Below are positions 18,431 through 27,216 of a stretch of 64,000 bases of DNA, one piece after another. The notes below the pieces were generated by a model, which worked only from the letters and a program-made list of their open reading frames with translations, did not search any database and had not been told where the DNA came from. Both the position numbers and the translations under genes were made by a program. Each line of letters starts with the position of its first letter. The first letter of the stretch is position 1. The stretch is taken from NCBI RefSeq assembly GCF_001536285.1, contig NZ_FAOZ01000035.1:1-64000 (forward strand). Direction: 5' to 3'. The DNA comes from Parafrankia irregularis (GTDB lineage Bacteria > Actinomycetota > Actinomycetes > Frankiales > Frankiaceae).

Positions 18431-19314
18431 AGCTTCTGCCTCGCGCCGATCCAGAGGCAGACGCCGAGCAGCGCGCCCAGACCGATCACGATCGCGACCA
18501 GGCCCTCGGGGACGGGGCCGTACTTGCCGAGCGACGAACCACCGGGAGCCGGTGAGTCCTGGAGGTGGCGGACGTACGCGGCGACCGCGACGGCCTCCTC
18601 ATCGGTGATCTGACCGGACCCGAACACCGGCATGGACTCCGGGCCGGTCCGCATCGCCTCGACGACCTGGTCGGGGGTGGCCTGGCTGAGCGACGGCGCG
18701 AACTTGCCGTAGGTCAGCGGCGCACCGGCGCCGGCGGCCTGGTGGCACTGCGCGCAGTTCGTCAGGAACAGCTCGCCGCCTTCGGCGAGATCGGCGTCGT
18801 TGAGGTCCTCATCCGTCAGGTTGGGCTTCTCAGGGCCACCGCCGAGCGACTGGATGTAGGCCGCAAGCTGGTCGATCTGCGTCTGCGAGTAGAGCGGGTC
18901 CTTGCGGTCGGCCTGCGCGGCGGGCGCGGCGAGCGGCATGCGCCCGGTCGACACCTGGAAGTCCACCGCGGCCGCGCCCACGCCGATCAGGCTCGGGCCC
19001 TCGGTGGAACCCTGGGCGTTCAGGCCGTGGCAGGTCGCGCAGCCCTGCGAGTAGAGGAGCTTGCCCTGGCGCACGGCCTCGTTCGCGCTCGCAGTGTCCG
19101 CCGCGTTGCCACCGGGAGCGAGCACCGTCCACAGCACCCCCGTGGCCAGCAGGCCGAAGAGCAGGACGATGGACGACGACCGCCGACGGCGGCGCGCGGA
19201 GGCGGACCGGGAGCGTCGACCGAACCTGGCCGAGACGAGCCGGGGTCTGCCGGTCGCGCCCGCGGACGACGACGCCGCGGATTCGGATGCCTTGGATGTG
19301 GTCATGTCGCTCAC
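18427..19314 (-). CDS. qcrC: diheme cytochrome c subunit of the bcc complex
   Basis: A 295-residue protein with an N-terminal membrane anchor ([21 protein letters not shown]), two c-type heme sites (CATCH near residue 97 and CAQCH near residue 197) and a second membrane helix at the C-terminus. The two hemes replace a soluble cytochrome c, so electrons pass directly to the aa3 oxidase in the supercomplex. The N-terminal 50 residues are basic and Ser/Arg-rich. The start overlaps the ctaE stop by 4 bp. Confidence 0.95.
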   Translation of the reverse strand: MSDMTTSKASESAASSSAGATGRPRLVSARFGRRSRSASARRRRRSSSIVLLFGLLATGVLWTVLAPGGNAADTASANEAVRQGKLLYSQGCATCHGLNAQGSTEGPSLIGVGAAAVDFQVSTGRMPLAAPAAQADRKDPLYSQTQIDQLAAYIQSLGGGPEKPNLTDEDLNDADLAEGGELFLTNCAQCHQAAGAGAPLTYGKFAPSLSQATPDQVVEAMRTGPESMPVFGSGQITDEEAVAVAAYVRHLQDSPAPGGSSLGKYGPVPEGLVAIVIGLGALLGVCLWIGARQKL

Positions 19315-19949
19315 TGGAGGAGGTAGATGGTGGCGAACAGGGCGATCCAGACGACGTCGACGAAGTGCCAGTAGTACGACACGACGATGGCTGACGTCGC
19401 CTTCTCAGGCGTGAAGCGCCCGTAGGTCGACCTGGCCAGCACCAGAACGAAGGCGACCAGCCCACCGATCACGTGCAGCCCGTGGAACCCGGTGGTCAGG
19501 TAGTACACCGACCCGTAGCCGTGCGACGCCAGGGTGAACTCGTTCTCCTTGAAGTACTCCCAGGCCTGCCCGCCGACGAAGACGATTCCCATCAGCAGGG
19601 AGATGAGGTACCAGCGGCGCAGCCCGAAGACGTCGCCGCGCTCGGCGGCGAAGACTCCCAGCTGGCAGGTGACGCTGGACAGGACCAGGATCACCGTGAA
19701 GAAGAGTGCATACGGGACGTGCAGGTGCACAGGGCCGATCTCGGACCCGGCCGGGTCGCCGGTGACCGGCGGCCAGTTGCCGCTGTTGACCGAGCGGATC
19801 GTGTAGTACATCGCGAACAGCGCCGCGAAGAACATCAGCTCCGACGACAGCCACACCACTGTGCCGACCGAGACCATCGAGGGACGGTTGGCCGCCGGGT
19901 GCGCTGGAGGAGCCTTCTCGAGGACAGGGGCTGAGGCCACGACGGTCAT
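19311..19949 (-). CDS. ctaE: cytochrome c oxidase subunit III
   Basis: A 212-residue integral membrane protein with five predicted helices, the normal size for actinobacterial CtaE. Family landmarks include [42 protein letters not shown] and the C-terminal [15 protein letters not shown]. The ATG at MTVVASAP is chosen because the upstream open frame is Arg/Ser-rich with no subunit III character. It is the first gene of the leftward run ctaE-qcrC-qcrA-qcrB, all joined by 4-bp overlaps, so oxidase subunit III is co-translated with the bc1 complex. Confidence 0.95.
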   Translation of the reverse strand: MTVVASAPVLEKAPPAHPAANRPSMVSVGTVVWLSSELMFFAALFAMYYTIRSVNSGNWPPVTGDPAGSEIGPVHLHVPYALFFTVILVLSSVTCQLGVFAAERGDVFGLRRWYLISLLMGIVFVGGQAWEYFKENEFTLASHGYGSVYYLTTGFHGLHVIGGLVAFVLVLARSTYGRFTPEKATSAIVVSYYWHFVDVVWIALFATIYLLQ

Positions 19950-20196
19950 TCTGGCATGTGACGCCGCACGCGCCACCGTAGGTTCGACAATCGGTAGGAC
20001 TACAGGGCGTCGATGACGCGCCGAAGCCGCCCGTCGAAGATCGAAAACTGCGCGCAGCACGCTCGAAAGGCCTGCTAATACGCAGGTTCTGGCACGTGAT
20101 GAGGTGTCGCGCACACCTTGCGCCCGGTTTGGGACCCGCCAGTTGTTGTGTCCCTCACCCGTGGCGCCGCGGCGCGCCGACGGTGGCCCGGACGGC

Positions 20197-20658
20197 TCAG
20201 TCCGCGAGTGCGACGAGCGCCCGGATGCCCTCCGCGGGGAACGTGATCCCCTCGTCCGCACCCGGGTCGACGGCGAGCATGAGATCGTCGGAGGGCCACA
20301 TCCGCAGCAGGGCCGCAAGCGGCACCCGCCGGTACCGGCCGACCCCGGGCAGGGCGTCGGTGAGCCGCTGCTCCGAGGTGAACGTCGGCACGAACTGGCT
20401 GCCGTCCGGCTGCTCGGCGACCGGGAGCTTCACCACCCGGGCGTCGCCGTTGTCCCGCCCGGGGTCACTGAGGTCCGGCACGAGGACGTCGGAGGTGGCG
20501 AGGGCGCCCAGCGCGGCGGAGTCGTCCTCATCGCGGGCCAGCCGGTGCAGCGCCTCACCGGCCCGCGTCGTCACGCCGTGGCCGGGCACGCCGGGCTGGC
20601 TGAAGTAGTTGATGCGCTGGCTGAAGTCATCATCGCGGCGGGCGTGGTCATCGGTCAC
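20197..20658 (-). CDS. SseB-family protein
   Basis: A 153-residue protein resembling the SseB N-terminal domain: [25 protein letters not shown], then [46 protein letters not shown]. The family is defined by sequence; its role outside the Salmonella type III effector context is unknown. The GTG start is chosen because GAGGGGA lies about 9 bp before it. It reads leftward in isolation, with a 247-bp gap to ctaE in which no gene was recognised. Confidence 0.75.
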   Translation of the reverse strand: MTDDHARRDDDFSQRINYFSQPGVPGHGVTTRAGEALHRLARDEDDSAALGALATSDVLVPDLSDPGRDNGDARVVKLPVAEQPDGSQFVPTFTSEQRLTDALPGVGRYRRVPLAALLRMWPSDDLMLAVDPGADEGITFPAEGIRALVALAD

Positions 20659-20804
20659 GAAGCCGCTCCCCTCGGGCCGGGAACGAGTCTGTCCTGACTC
20701 GCATACCCGGCCCGGGCCGGGATGAACGGGCGACCGCGCCGGCGCCGCCACGAAGGTCTGGCCGGCCGCGGAGCGGTCAGCGGACCGGTCCGCGGCTCGG
20801 TAAT

Positions 20805-20890
20805 GCCAGGTCAGCTGCTGCGCAGCGCCAGGTCCGCGGCCGGGCAGCGCCAGGTCAGCTGCTGGGCAGCGCGAGGTCCGCGATCAGGCT
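20805..20890. repeat. 44-bp tandem duplication covering the 3' end of the DUF3501 gene
   Basis: Two head-to-tail copies start at 20805 and 20849, each beginning GCCAGGTCAGCTGCTG. The copy at 20849 contains the last codons and stop of the DUF3501 gene. The other copy lies just beyond the stop and carries a decayed version of the same codons. This shows a recent slippage or unequal-crossing duplication of the gene end. Confidence 0.8.
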
Positions 20891-21454
20891 GCGGCGGGTG
20901 GCACCGGTGATGGGTGTCGAGTCGCTGTAGGCCGGGTGGTCGACCACGAGCTCGGCGGGGACCTCGGGATCGCGGAAGGCGTCCCTGGTCTCGTCCGTGA
21001 GCGGGAACCGGAACATGTGCACCGAGACGGTCTCGCTCGGGGAGTTCGGGTCCTCGTCGATGCCCGGGATCTCGACCGCGGGCACGGTGACGCCGCCGAT
21101 CTCCAGCGAGATCCGGCGCTGGACACCGTCCAGGCGGCGCAGCTCGTCGCGCACGGCGTCGAGCTGGTTGAGCTCGATGAACATCGTGGCGGTGAGGACA
21201 TGGCTGGAGGGCAGCAGCCGCGAGTAGACGTCGATCTCGTGGGCGACCTCGCCCGGCGCGCTGAGCCGCTCGGTGTAGACCATCTCCTGCACCTGGTACT
21301 GCAGGGTCTGGGCGTTCTCGAACTCGAACAGCAGGATGTCGCCGACGCGGACCCGCCGTTCGCTGCGGATCGGGATCATCCGGGCCCGGGCCTCGCTGCG
21401 TGACGCCGCATAGGACCGATGGTCCGTCGTGATGTCGGCGGTGGTGAACGCCAT
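20855..21454 (-). CDS. DUF3501 family protein
   Basis: A 199-residue protein matching DUF3501: ERRVRVGDILLFEFENAQTL, YQVQEMVYTERL, the ELNQLDAVRDELRRLDGVQ helix and HMFRFPLTDETRDAF. DUF3501 genes are commonly found with rubrerythrin and Fur-like genes, and the same set is present here (Fur, rubrerythrin, DUF3501 in transcription order), which suggests a role in peroxide defence or iron handling. ATG start with a GGAGGT site 8 bp upstream. A 183-bp gap with a hairpin separates it from rubrerythrin, so it may be partly independent. Biochemical function unknown. Confidence 0.8.
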   Translation of the reverse strand: MAFTTADITTDHRSYAASRSEARARMIPIRSERRVRVGDILLFEFENAQTLQYQVQEMVYTERLSAPGEVAHEIDVYSRLLPSSHVLTATMFIELNQLDAVRDELRRLDGVQRRISLEIGGVTVPAVEIPGIDEDPNSPSETVSVHMFRFPLTDETRDAFRDPEVPAELVVDHPAYSDSTPITGATRRSLIADLALPSS

Positions 21455-21562
21455 CGTGCTACCTCCTGCCCCGTCGGGTGGGCGTGTGCGGGTGGCCATG
21501 TGGCCCTGGACGGTGTGACTCTGGACAGGGAACCACCGTGCGGACCGGAATCGCCGCCGGCC

Positions 21563-21595
21563 GGGGGCGGACACGGACGTCCGACGCCCGCCCCC
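21563..21595. terminator. hairpin between rubrerythrin and DUF3501 genes
   Basis: GGGGGCGG at 21563-21570 pairs with CCGCCCCC at 21588-21595, and the loop contains the palindrome CGGACGTCCG. It could reduce read-through into DUF3501 or protect the rubrerythrin mRNA end. Confidence 0.35.
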
Positions 21596-21637
21596 TTCCG
21601 TGCGACGAGCGGATGCGCCAGCAGGCGCGGGCGCCGA

Positions 21638-22078
21638 TCAGGCGTCCGCGGTCTCCTCGGCGGTCACCGCGTCGAGGGCCTTCTTGAAGCGGCCGGCGTG
21701 GGTCTTCTCGGCGCGCGCGAGAGTCGCGAACCAGTCGGCGATCTCCTCGAAGCCCTCCTCGCGGGCGGTCTTCGCGAAGCCCGGGTACATCGCGGTGAAC
21801 TCGTAGGTCTCTCCGGCGACGGCGCTCGCGAGGTTCTTCGCGGTGGTGCCGACCGGCTCACCCGTGGCCGGGTCGCCGACCTCGGCGAGGAAGTCCATGT
21901 GCCCGAACGCGTGGCCCGTCTCGCCCTCGGCGGTGTCACGGAAGAGGGCGGAGGCGTCGGTCAGGCCCTCGATGTCGGCCCGGCGCGCGAAGTACAGGTA
22001 ACGACGGTTGGCCTGGCTCTCGCCGGCGAAGGCCTCCTTGAGGTTCTCGTGGGTCTTGGTGCCTTCAAGCTTCGGCAT
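21638..22078 (-). CDS. rubrerythrin (diiron domain only)
   Basis: A 146-residue ferritin-like protein. The diiron ligands fall in [17 protein letters not shown] (Glu and Tyr), [14 protein letters not shown] (EXXH-like), [18 protein letters not shown] and the last helix [11 protein letters not shown]. It lacks the C-terminal rubredoxin domain of classical rubrerythrin, so electrons must come from another protein. It probably reduces hydrogen peroxide in the cytoplasm. It lies 36 bp downstream of fur and is followed by DUF3501, an arrangement that predicts peroxide- or iron-responsive control. Confidence 0.88.
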   Translation of the reverse strand: MPKLEGTKTHENLKEAFAGESQANRRYLYFARRADIEGLTDASALFRDTAEGETGHAFGHMDFLAEVGDPATGEPVGTTAKNLASAVAGETYEFTAMYPGFAKTAREEGFEEIADWFATLARAEKTHAGRFKKALDAVTAEETADA

Positions 22079-22114
22079 GCGAAACTCCTCCAGTTACAGG
22101 ATTCGGGTGTTCTG

Positions 22115-22543
22115 TTACGCCCACCGGCCCGGGTCCTGGCCCGCGCCGGTGGTCTGACAATCCGGGCACAGCCCTCGGAACTGCAGGTCGTACCCGGTGA
22201 TCGTGAAGCCGGACCGGCGCGCGATCTCGGCCACCATCCCGTCCGGGACGGGATGGTCGATATCCGCGGCCCGACCGCACCGCTCGCACACGGCATGGTC
22301 GTGCCGGCTGGTGTTGGCGTCGTACCTGGCGGCCGTGCCGTCCCCGAGGCTCAGTTCAAGGGCATGCCCGGTCGCCACCAGCAACGCGAGCGCGCGGTAC
22401 ACCGTGGCGCTGCCGATCCCAGGGGCAGCGACCCGCACGCGCTCGTAGACCTCGGCCGCCGTGGGATGGTCGTCGGCGGCCTTCAGCACCTCCAGCACGG
22501 CACCGCGCTGGGGGGTGAGGCGTAGTTCGGTTCGCTCCGGCAT
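22115..22543 (-). CDS. Fur/PerR-family metalloregulator
   Basis: A 142-residue repressor with the Fur winged helix (LRLTPQRGAVLEVLKAADDHPTAAEVYERV, GSATVYRALALLVATG) and C-terminal dimer domain. The HDHAVCERCG and CPDC pairs give the structural Cys4 zinc site, and His/Asp residues around SRHDHAV fit the regulatory metal site. PerR and Fur cannot be told apart with certainty from this reading, but the rubrerythrin neighbour favours peroxide sensing. It heads the leftward operon, and a TGAGAAC-G-AGTCTCA site lies about 160 bp upstream. Confidence 0.87.
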   Translation of the reverse strand: MPERTELRLTPQRGAVLEVLKAADDHPTAAEVYERVRVAAPGIGSATVYRALALLVATGHALELSLGDGTAARYDANTSRHDHAVCERCGRAADIDHPVPDGMVAEIARRSGFTITGYDLQFRGLCPDCQTTGAGQDPGRWA

Positions 22544-23060
22544 GGATCACGCCCGTCATCGGTTGGCGCCCGCCCGCGCACAGCCCCGGAGGAGAGGACC
22601 GCCCGGGCAGGCGCTGGGACAAACTGTCGACCCTTTTCCCTCTCTCGGGGTGCACGGTCACGGGTGCCGCGAGTCCGAGTCCGCGAGAGAAAAGGCTCGT
22701 TGAGAACGAGTCTCAGTATCACTCTTCGGGCGGCCTGCTGGCAAACCTCACCGGACCGAATCGCCCGGCCACTCCAGGCCATCCGCCCCCGCCACCGAGT
22801 ACGTCCGCCGGACGGCCAAGACCGTACCGTTCTGCCCCCGGGGCCCCGGTGCCGGATGGGGTGCGCGACCGCGGGCCCACGAACAGATAGCCTTCGGGAC
22901 GGATACCGGGATGGTGAGACCCGTGACACCACGGCCGGGGCGTCTCGGCGTGATGTCCGAGGTCCGACGCCGGCAACCGGTGCCCACGCAGTGCCGGTAC
23001 CGGCAGTCGCCTCCCGATCGCCGCCACAGCGGTCGCCCGCCAGAAAGGCCCGTGGACGCC
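22544..23060. other. 517-bp divergent intergenic region (fur / receiver protein)
   Basis: It holds the promoters of the leftward fur operon and the rightward receiver gene. The Fur-type operator is at 22701-22715. Several open frames cross the region but none shows a family match or ribosome site. An AGAAAGG site at 23042-23048 serves the receiver gene. Confidence 0.4.
22701..22715. promoter_or_regulatory. candidate Fur/PerR box
   Basis: TGAGAAC-G-AGTCTCA has the 7-1-7 inverted-repeat layout of Fur-family operators (TGAnAAT-n-ATTnTCA): five of seven arm positions are complementary and the TGA/TCA ends are intact. It lies in an AT-richer patch upstream of the fur-rubrerythrin operon, so the regulator probably controls its own operon. 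Promoter hexamers are not clear. Confidence 0.5.
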
Positions 23061-23486
23061 ATGAGCACCGTCCTCGTCTACGCGAGCAAGCCGGACGTCC
23101 GAGAGCGCGTCCTGGCCGCGGTCGGGCGTCGCCCCGCAGCCGACCTCGACGAGATCGAGTTCGTCGAGGTGACGGACGCCGAGACGCTCATCGACGCCGT
23201 CGACCACGGCGAGGCCGACCTCTGCATCCTCGACGCCGAGGCGACCCCGTCCGGCGGCATGGGGCTGTCCCGGCAGCTCAAGAACGAGGTCGCCGACTGC
23301 CCGCCCACCCTGCTGCTCGTCGCCCGGCGCGACGACCGCTGGCTCGCGACCTGGTCGCAGGCGGACGGGGTCGTGGGCCACCCCGTCGACCCCGGCACGC
23401 TCACCGACGAGGTCGTCCGGCTGCTGCGGGCCCGGGCCGCCGGCACGGTCTCGCGTCGGCCCGTGGTCAACACCCGGGCGCACTAG
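23061..23486 (+). CDS. atypical response-regulator receiver protein beside trpD
   Basis: A 141-residue stand-alone CheY-like domain with no output domain. The strand-loop TVLVYASKPDVRERV starts the fold, LCILDAEATPSGG carries the likely phospho-acceptor Asp, and PPTLLLVARRDDRWLATWSQADGVVGHPVDP ends it. The normal lysine-proline near the end is replaced by His-Pro, so phosphorylation chemistry may be altered. Streptomyces carries a very similar protein in the same position, from memory. Start at ATG; a GTG three codons upstream is the alternative. It precedes trpD on the same strand with a hairpin between them. Confidence 0.65.
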   Translation: MSTVLVYASKPDVRERVLAAVGRRPAADLDEIEFVEVTDAETLIDAVDHGEADLCILDAEATPSGGMGLSRQLKNEVADCPPTLLLVARRDDRWLATWSQADGVVGHPVDPGTLTDEVVRLLRARAAGTVSRRPVVNTRAH

Positions 23487-23505
23487 CCCCAGCACGCATC
23501 GTGAC

Positions 23506-23574
23506 TGAGCCATTTCCATCGTCGGCTCGAACCTGCGGTATCCCAACCAAGCCTCGTGAGATGGAAATGGCTCA
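23506..23574. repeat. 15-bp inverted repeats flanking 39 bp, just upstream of trpD
   Basis: TGAGCCATTTCCATC at 23506-23520 and its exact complement at 23560-23574 are separated by 39 bp. The right arm ends 19 bp before the trpD ATG. The arms are much more AT-rich than the surroundings. It could be a terminator for the receiver gene, a leader structure masking the trpD start, or a tiny MITE-like element; no clear target-site duplication was seen. Confidence 0.7.
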
Positions 23575-23593
23575 CCCACAGACGGAAGTCGTC

Positions 23594-24781
23594 ATGACGA
23601 GCACAGCGGCCAGCGAGAACTGGCCGGACCTGATCAGCATGCTGCTCGCCAGGCAGCCGCTCACCGCCGACCAGACCGGGTGGGCGATGGAGCAGATCAT
23701 GGCCGGGCTGGCCACCCCGGCCCAGGTCGCGGGCTTCATCGTCGCGCTGCGGGCGAAAGGTGAGACCGCCCAGGAGATCGGCGGACTGGTCCGCACGATG
23801 CTGAGCATCGCCGAGCCGCTCCCCCTCGCCGAGGAGCTGCGGGCCGCGGCCGTCGACACCTGTGGCACCGGCGGTGACCGCTCCAACACGGTGAACCTGT
23901 CGACCATGGCCGCGATCGTCACCGCCGGCGCCGGGGTCACCGTCGTCAAGCACGGCAACCGGGCCGCGTCCTCGGCCAGCGGCTCGGCGGACGTCCTCGC
24001 CGAGCTCGGCGTGGTGATCGACCTGCCACCGGCCGGTGTCGAGGCCTGCCTGGCCGCGGCGGGAATCGCGTTCTGCTTCGCCCCGGTCTTCCACCCGGCG
24101 ATACGGCACGTGGGGAGCACCCGCAAGGAGCTGGGGGTGCAGACCGCGTTCAACATCCTCGGGCCGCTGGCGAACCCGGGCCGGCCCGGCGCGCAGACGA
24201 TCGGCGTCGCCGACGCACGCCTCGCCCCGATCGTCGCGGACGTCCTGGCCGACCGGGGCACCCGGGGCCTGGTCTTCCGCGGTGACGACGGACTGGACGA
24301 GCTGACCACCGCCACCGCGTCCACCGTCTGGGTCGTGAACGCACCCACGCCGGCCGCAGCCGGCTCGGGCGGCTCCGGCCGGCCCGGGGAGCCTGGCGGG
24401 CCCACCGGAGCCGGTGGCGCCGAGATCGGGGCCGAGATCGGGGCGGGGGTCCGGTCGCAGGTACGCCGCGACCGTTTCGACCCACGCGACCTCGGCATCA
24501 CTCCCCCGGACGCGACCGCCCTGCGCGGCGCCGACGCGACGTACAACGCGGCGGTGGTACACACCGTCCTCGGCGGGGAGATCGGGCCGGTGCGCGACGC
24601 CGTCCTGCTCGCCGCGGCGGCGGCGCTGGTCTCGGCGGCCGGCCCGACCGACGCGCCCGTCACCGAGCAGATCGCCGCCCAGCTCGGCCGCGCCGCCGAG
24701 TCCATCGACTCGGGTGCCGCCGCGGAGACCCTGCGCCGCTGGGCCGAGGCGAGCCAGCAGGCGGCCAGGGCCCGGGGCTGA
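23594..24781 (+). CDS. trpD: anthranilate phosphoribosyltransferase
   Basis: A 395-residue enzyme that joins PRPP and anthranilate in tryptophan synthesis. The PRPP loop is CGTGGD at 90-95, KHGNRAASS follows at 119-127, and GSTRKELGVQTAFNILGPLANP marks the family core. A Gly/Pro/Ala-rich insertion of about 40 residues lies around 255-295, between TVWVVN and the DRFDPRDLGI segment, and makes the protein longer than usual. It stands away from other trp genes, as in mycobacteria where trpD lies beside ctaE. Start ATG at MTSTAAS with GGAAG upstream; a further in-frame ATG lies upstream inside the inverted repeat. Confidence 0.93.
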   Translation: MTSTAASENWPDLISMLLARQPLTADQTGWAMEQIMAGLATPAQVAGFIVALRAKGETAQEIGGLVRTMLSIAEPLPLAEELRAAAVDTCGTGGDRSNTVNLSTMAAIVTAGAGVTVVKHGNRAASSASGSADVLAELGVVIDLPPAGVEACLAAAGIAFCFAPVFHPAIRHVGSTRKELGVQTAFNILGPLANPGRPGAQTIGVADARLAPIVADVLADRGTRGLVFRGDDGLDELTTATASTVWVVNAPTPAAAGSGGSGRPGEPGGPTGAGGAEIGAEIGAGVRSQVRRDRFDPRDLGITPPDATALRGADATYNAAVVHTVLGGEIGPVRDAVLLAAAAALVSAAGPTDAPVTEQIAAQLGRAAESIDSGAAAETLRRWAEASQQAARARG

Positions 24782-24858
24782 CCGGCCGCCCGACAAACGG
24801 GGCGTGGGGGCACTTGACGGCTCGCAACGCTTTTGCGGCCCGCAACGCTTGTCGATCA

Positions 24859-24910
24859 GCAAGAAGGGAGGATTTCGGTTGCTGCAGCAGCCGGAATCCT
24901 CCCTTCTTGC
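24859..24910. repeat. palindromic element, copy B, with extended arms
   Basis: A 26-bp stem: GCAAGAAGGGAGGATT on the left pairs with AATCCTCCCTTCTTGC on the right, and the inner part closes on GCTGCAGC. Two positions differ but would be G-U pairs in RNA on this strand. The central 34 bp (24868-24901) match the palindromes at 12291 and 43679 in length and pattern. Two degenerate half-copies (CCAAGATCCTC) lie at about 24979 and 24994. The gap is convergent, between trpD and ctaF. Confidence 0.8.
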
Positions 24911-25052
24911 TCAGTGACAGCGGGGGCAGCGGCAGGGGAAGCCCGAAGCTCGGGATTCTGCGGCGGGCTCCAGAACAACCAAGATCCTCACAGCCAAGAT
25001 CCTCTGCTCCTGGGCGGGGTGGGCGCGGTTTCGGATCTTCCGCGGTAAACGA

Positions 25053-25098
25053 CAGGGGCCGCGGTCCCGGGATGGTCACCCCGGGACCGCGGCCCCTG
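25053..25098. terminator. strong bidirectional terminator between trpD and ctaF
   Basis: CAGGGGCCGCGGTCCCGGG at 25053-25071 and its exact complement at 25080-25098 form a 19-bp stem with an 8-nt loop. It sits 23 bp beyond the ctaF stop, between convergent genes. Confidence 0.8.
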
Positions 25099-25120
25099 CG
25101 CGGTCGACGATGGAGAAGGA

Positions 25121-25522
25121 TCAGTCCTCAGGCAGCGGCGGGCGCCAGAAGTTCTCCATGACCAGGCAGACGGCGCTGACGAAGGTCATCACCGCGCCCA
25201 GGATGGTCATCCAGATGCCGAACGCCAGGCCCATCGCGGCCACGGACGCACTCGCGGCGAGGAAGAACGGGTAGTAGCTGCCCGGGGTGAAGTGCCCGAG
25301 CTCGCCCGCCCCGTCAACGATCTCCGCATCCGGCAGGTCCTGCGGGCGCATGCCGATCCGGCGGCCGGTGAAGACCAGGTAGCCGCCGATCAGCAGGCCC
25401 ATACCCGCGCACAGGGTGAGCGCGGCGGTCCCGGTCGGGTCCTTCGCCCAGAACCAGTAGACCAGCGCGGCCGCCCCGGCGAAGATGCCGAAGAAGTTGA
25501 AGATGAAGCCTTCTACCTTCAT
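25121..25522 (-). CDS. ctaF: actinobacterial cytochrome c oxidase subunit IV
   Basis: A 133-residue membrane protein with four predicted helices: [35 protein letters not shown], and two in the second half ([19 protein letters not shown] and [15 protein letters not shown]). The [14 protein letters not shown] motif between them is characteristic of CtaF. It is a small structural subunit of the aa3 oxidase found in actinobacteria. Its ATG overlaps the ctaD stop by 4 bp. Confidence 0.93.
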   Translation of the reverse strand: MKVEGFIFNFFGIFAGAAALVYWFWAKDPTGTAALTLCAGMGLLIGGYLVFTGRRIGMRPQDLPDAEIVDGAGELGHFTPGSYYPFFLAASASVAAMGLAFGIWMTILGAVMTFVSAVCLVMENFWRPPLPED

Positions 25523-27216
25523 CGCGCGGCTCCCTGCCCGAGTTCCGGTGTGGCGTGCCCGACGACACCTGGGTGGTGCGCGTCGAAGGCCGGGCGCTCG
25601 GAGCGGATTCGCGGCAGCGACCGGAAGTTGTGCCGAGGCGGCGGGCACGAGGTGGCCCACTCCAGCGAGTTCGCGTGCCCCCACGGGTCGTCAGCCGCGG
25701 CGATCGGACCCTTGCGGTAGGAGTACCACAGGTTGTAGAGCAGCGGCAACGTGGAAAGGCCCATCAGGAACGAGCCGGCCGTCGCGACGGTGTTCAGCGT
25801 GGTGAAGCCGTCATTCGGGCTGTAGTCGGCGAACCGCCGCGGCATGCCCTCGGTGCCCAGCCAGTGGAACACCAGGAAGGTCGCGTTGAAGCCCAGGAAC
25901 AGCGACCAGAAGTGCAGCTTCGCCAGCTTCTCGTTCATCATCCGGCCGGTGACCTTCGGGAACCAGAAGTAGACGCCGGCGAAGGCGGCGAACATGAGGC
26001 CGGCCACGACATAGTGGAAGTGCCCGACCACGAAGTAGCTGTCGCTCACGTGGAAGTCGATCGGCGGGCTGGCCAGCAGCACACCGGTGAGACCACCGAA
26101 CAGGAACGTCACGAGGAAGCCGACCGCGAAGAGCATCGGAGCCTCGAAGCTGAGCTGCCCACGCCACATCGTGCCGATCCAGTTGAAGAACTTGATGCCG
26201 GTCGGCACCGCGATCAGGAACGACAGGAAGGCGAAGAAGGGCAGCAGCACGGCGCCGGTGACGAACATGTGGTGCGCCCAGACCGCGACGGACAGGGCAC
26301 CGATGCCGATGGTGGCGAACACCAGGCCCTTGTAGCCGAACAGCGGCTTGCGGGAGAACACCGGGATGATCTCACTGATGATCCCGAAGAACGGCAGCGC
26401 GATGATGTAGACCTCGGGATGCCCGAAGAACCAGAACAGGTGCTGCCACAGCATCGCGCCGCCGTTCTCGGCGTCGAAGATGTGGGCCCCGAACCTTCGA
26501 TCCGCGGCGAGTGCCAGCAGCGCGGCCGCCAGCACCGGGAACGCCACCAGCACCAGGATCGAGGTGACCAGCAGGTTCCAGCAGAAGATCGGCATCCGGA
26601 ACATCGTCATGCCCGGGGCGCGCAGGCACAGGATGGTGGTGATGAAGTTGACGGCACCGAGGATGGTGCCGAGACCCTGCACCGTCAGGCCGAGGACCCA
26701 CAGGTCGGAGCCGACGCCGGGCGAGTACTGCGCGTTGCTCAGCGGCGCGTACGCGAACCAGCCGAACGACGCCGCGCCCCCAGGGGTCGCGAACCCGGCG
26801 AAGACGGTGAGGCTGCCGAACAGGAAAAGCCAGTACGACAGCGCGTTCAGCCGCGGGAACGCGACGTCCGGCGAGCCGATCTGCAGCGGCACCAGGTAGT
26901 TGGCGAACGCGAACGCCAGCGGCGTCGCGAACATCAGCAGCATGAGCGTGCCGTGCATGGTGAAGTACTGGTTGTACTGCTCGTTCGAGAAGTACTGCAG
27001 GCCCGGGCGGGCAAGCTCCGCCCGGATGAAGATCGCGAGAATGCCGGCGATGACGAAGAACGCGAACGACGTCAGGAAGTACATGATCGCGATGTCTTTG
27101 TGGGACGTCGTCCGCAGGTAGCCGAGCAGGTTCGAGATCGGCGGCTTGTAGTTCGGGTCCGCCGAGTCGTGAGCGTGCCCGGCCGGCCCGGCGGGCGACT
27201 CGTGCAGAAGGGTCAC
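25519..27216 (-). CDS. ctaD: cytochrome c oxidase subunit I (aa3 type)
   Basis: A 565-residue membrane protein with twelve predicted helices and the full metal-ligand set: the low-spin heme His in [12 protein letters not shown], the CuB His and cross-linked Tyr in FFGHPEVYI, the CuB His pair in WAHHMF, and the heme a3 and heme a His in VGHFHYVV. It reduces oxygen to water and pumps protons as part of the bcc-aa3 supercomplex. It is coupled by 4-bp overlaps to ctaC upstream and ctaF downstream. The last 30 residues are hydrophilic. Confidence 0.97.
   Translation of the reverse strand: MTLLHESPAGPAGHAHDSADPNYKPPISNLLGYLRTTSHKDIAIMYFLTSFAFFVIAGILAIFIRAELARPGLQYFSNEQYNQYFTMHGTLMLLMFATPLAFAFANYLVPLQIGSPDVAFPRLNALSYWLFLFGSLTVFAGFATPGGAASFGWFAYAPLSNAQYSPGVGSDLWVLGLTVQGLGTILGAVNFITTILCLRAPGMTMFRMPIFCWNLLVTSILVLVAFPVLAAALLALAADRRFGAHIFDAENGGAMLWQHLFWFFGHPEVYIIALPFFGIISEIIPVFSRKPLFGYKGLVFATIGIGALSVAVWAHHMFVTGAVLLPFFAFLSFLIAVPTGIKFFNWIGTMWRGQLSFEAPMLFAVGFLVTFLFGGLTGVLLASPPIDFHVSDSYFVVGHFHYVVAGLMFAAFAGVYFWFPKVTGRMMNEKLAKLHFWSLFLGFNATFLVFHWLGTEGMPRRFADYSPNDGFTTLNTVATAGSFLMGLSTLPLLYNLWYSYRKGPIAAADDPWGHANSLEWATSCPPPRHNFRSLPRIRSERPAFDAHHPGVVGHATPELGQGAAR

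Noticed and set aside
23506-23574. Insertion sequence ends
   Set aside because: Only 69 bp in total, no transposase and no clear target-site duplication, so it is reported only as an inverted repeat.
22664-23593. Extended N-terminus of trpD reaching back through the receiver gene
   Set aside because: The frame overlaps the receiver gene in another frame, is Arg-rich and the TrpD family starts near MTSTAAS.
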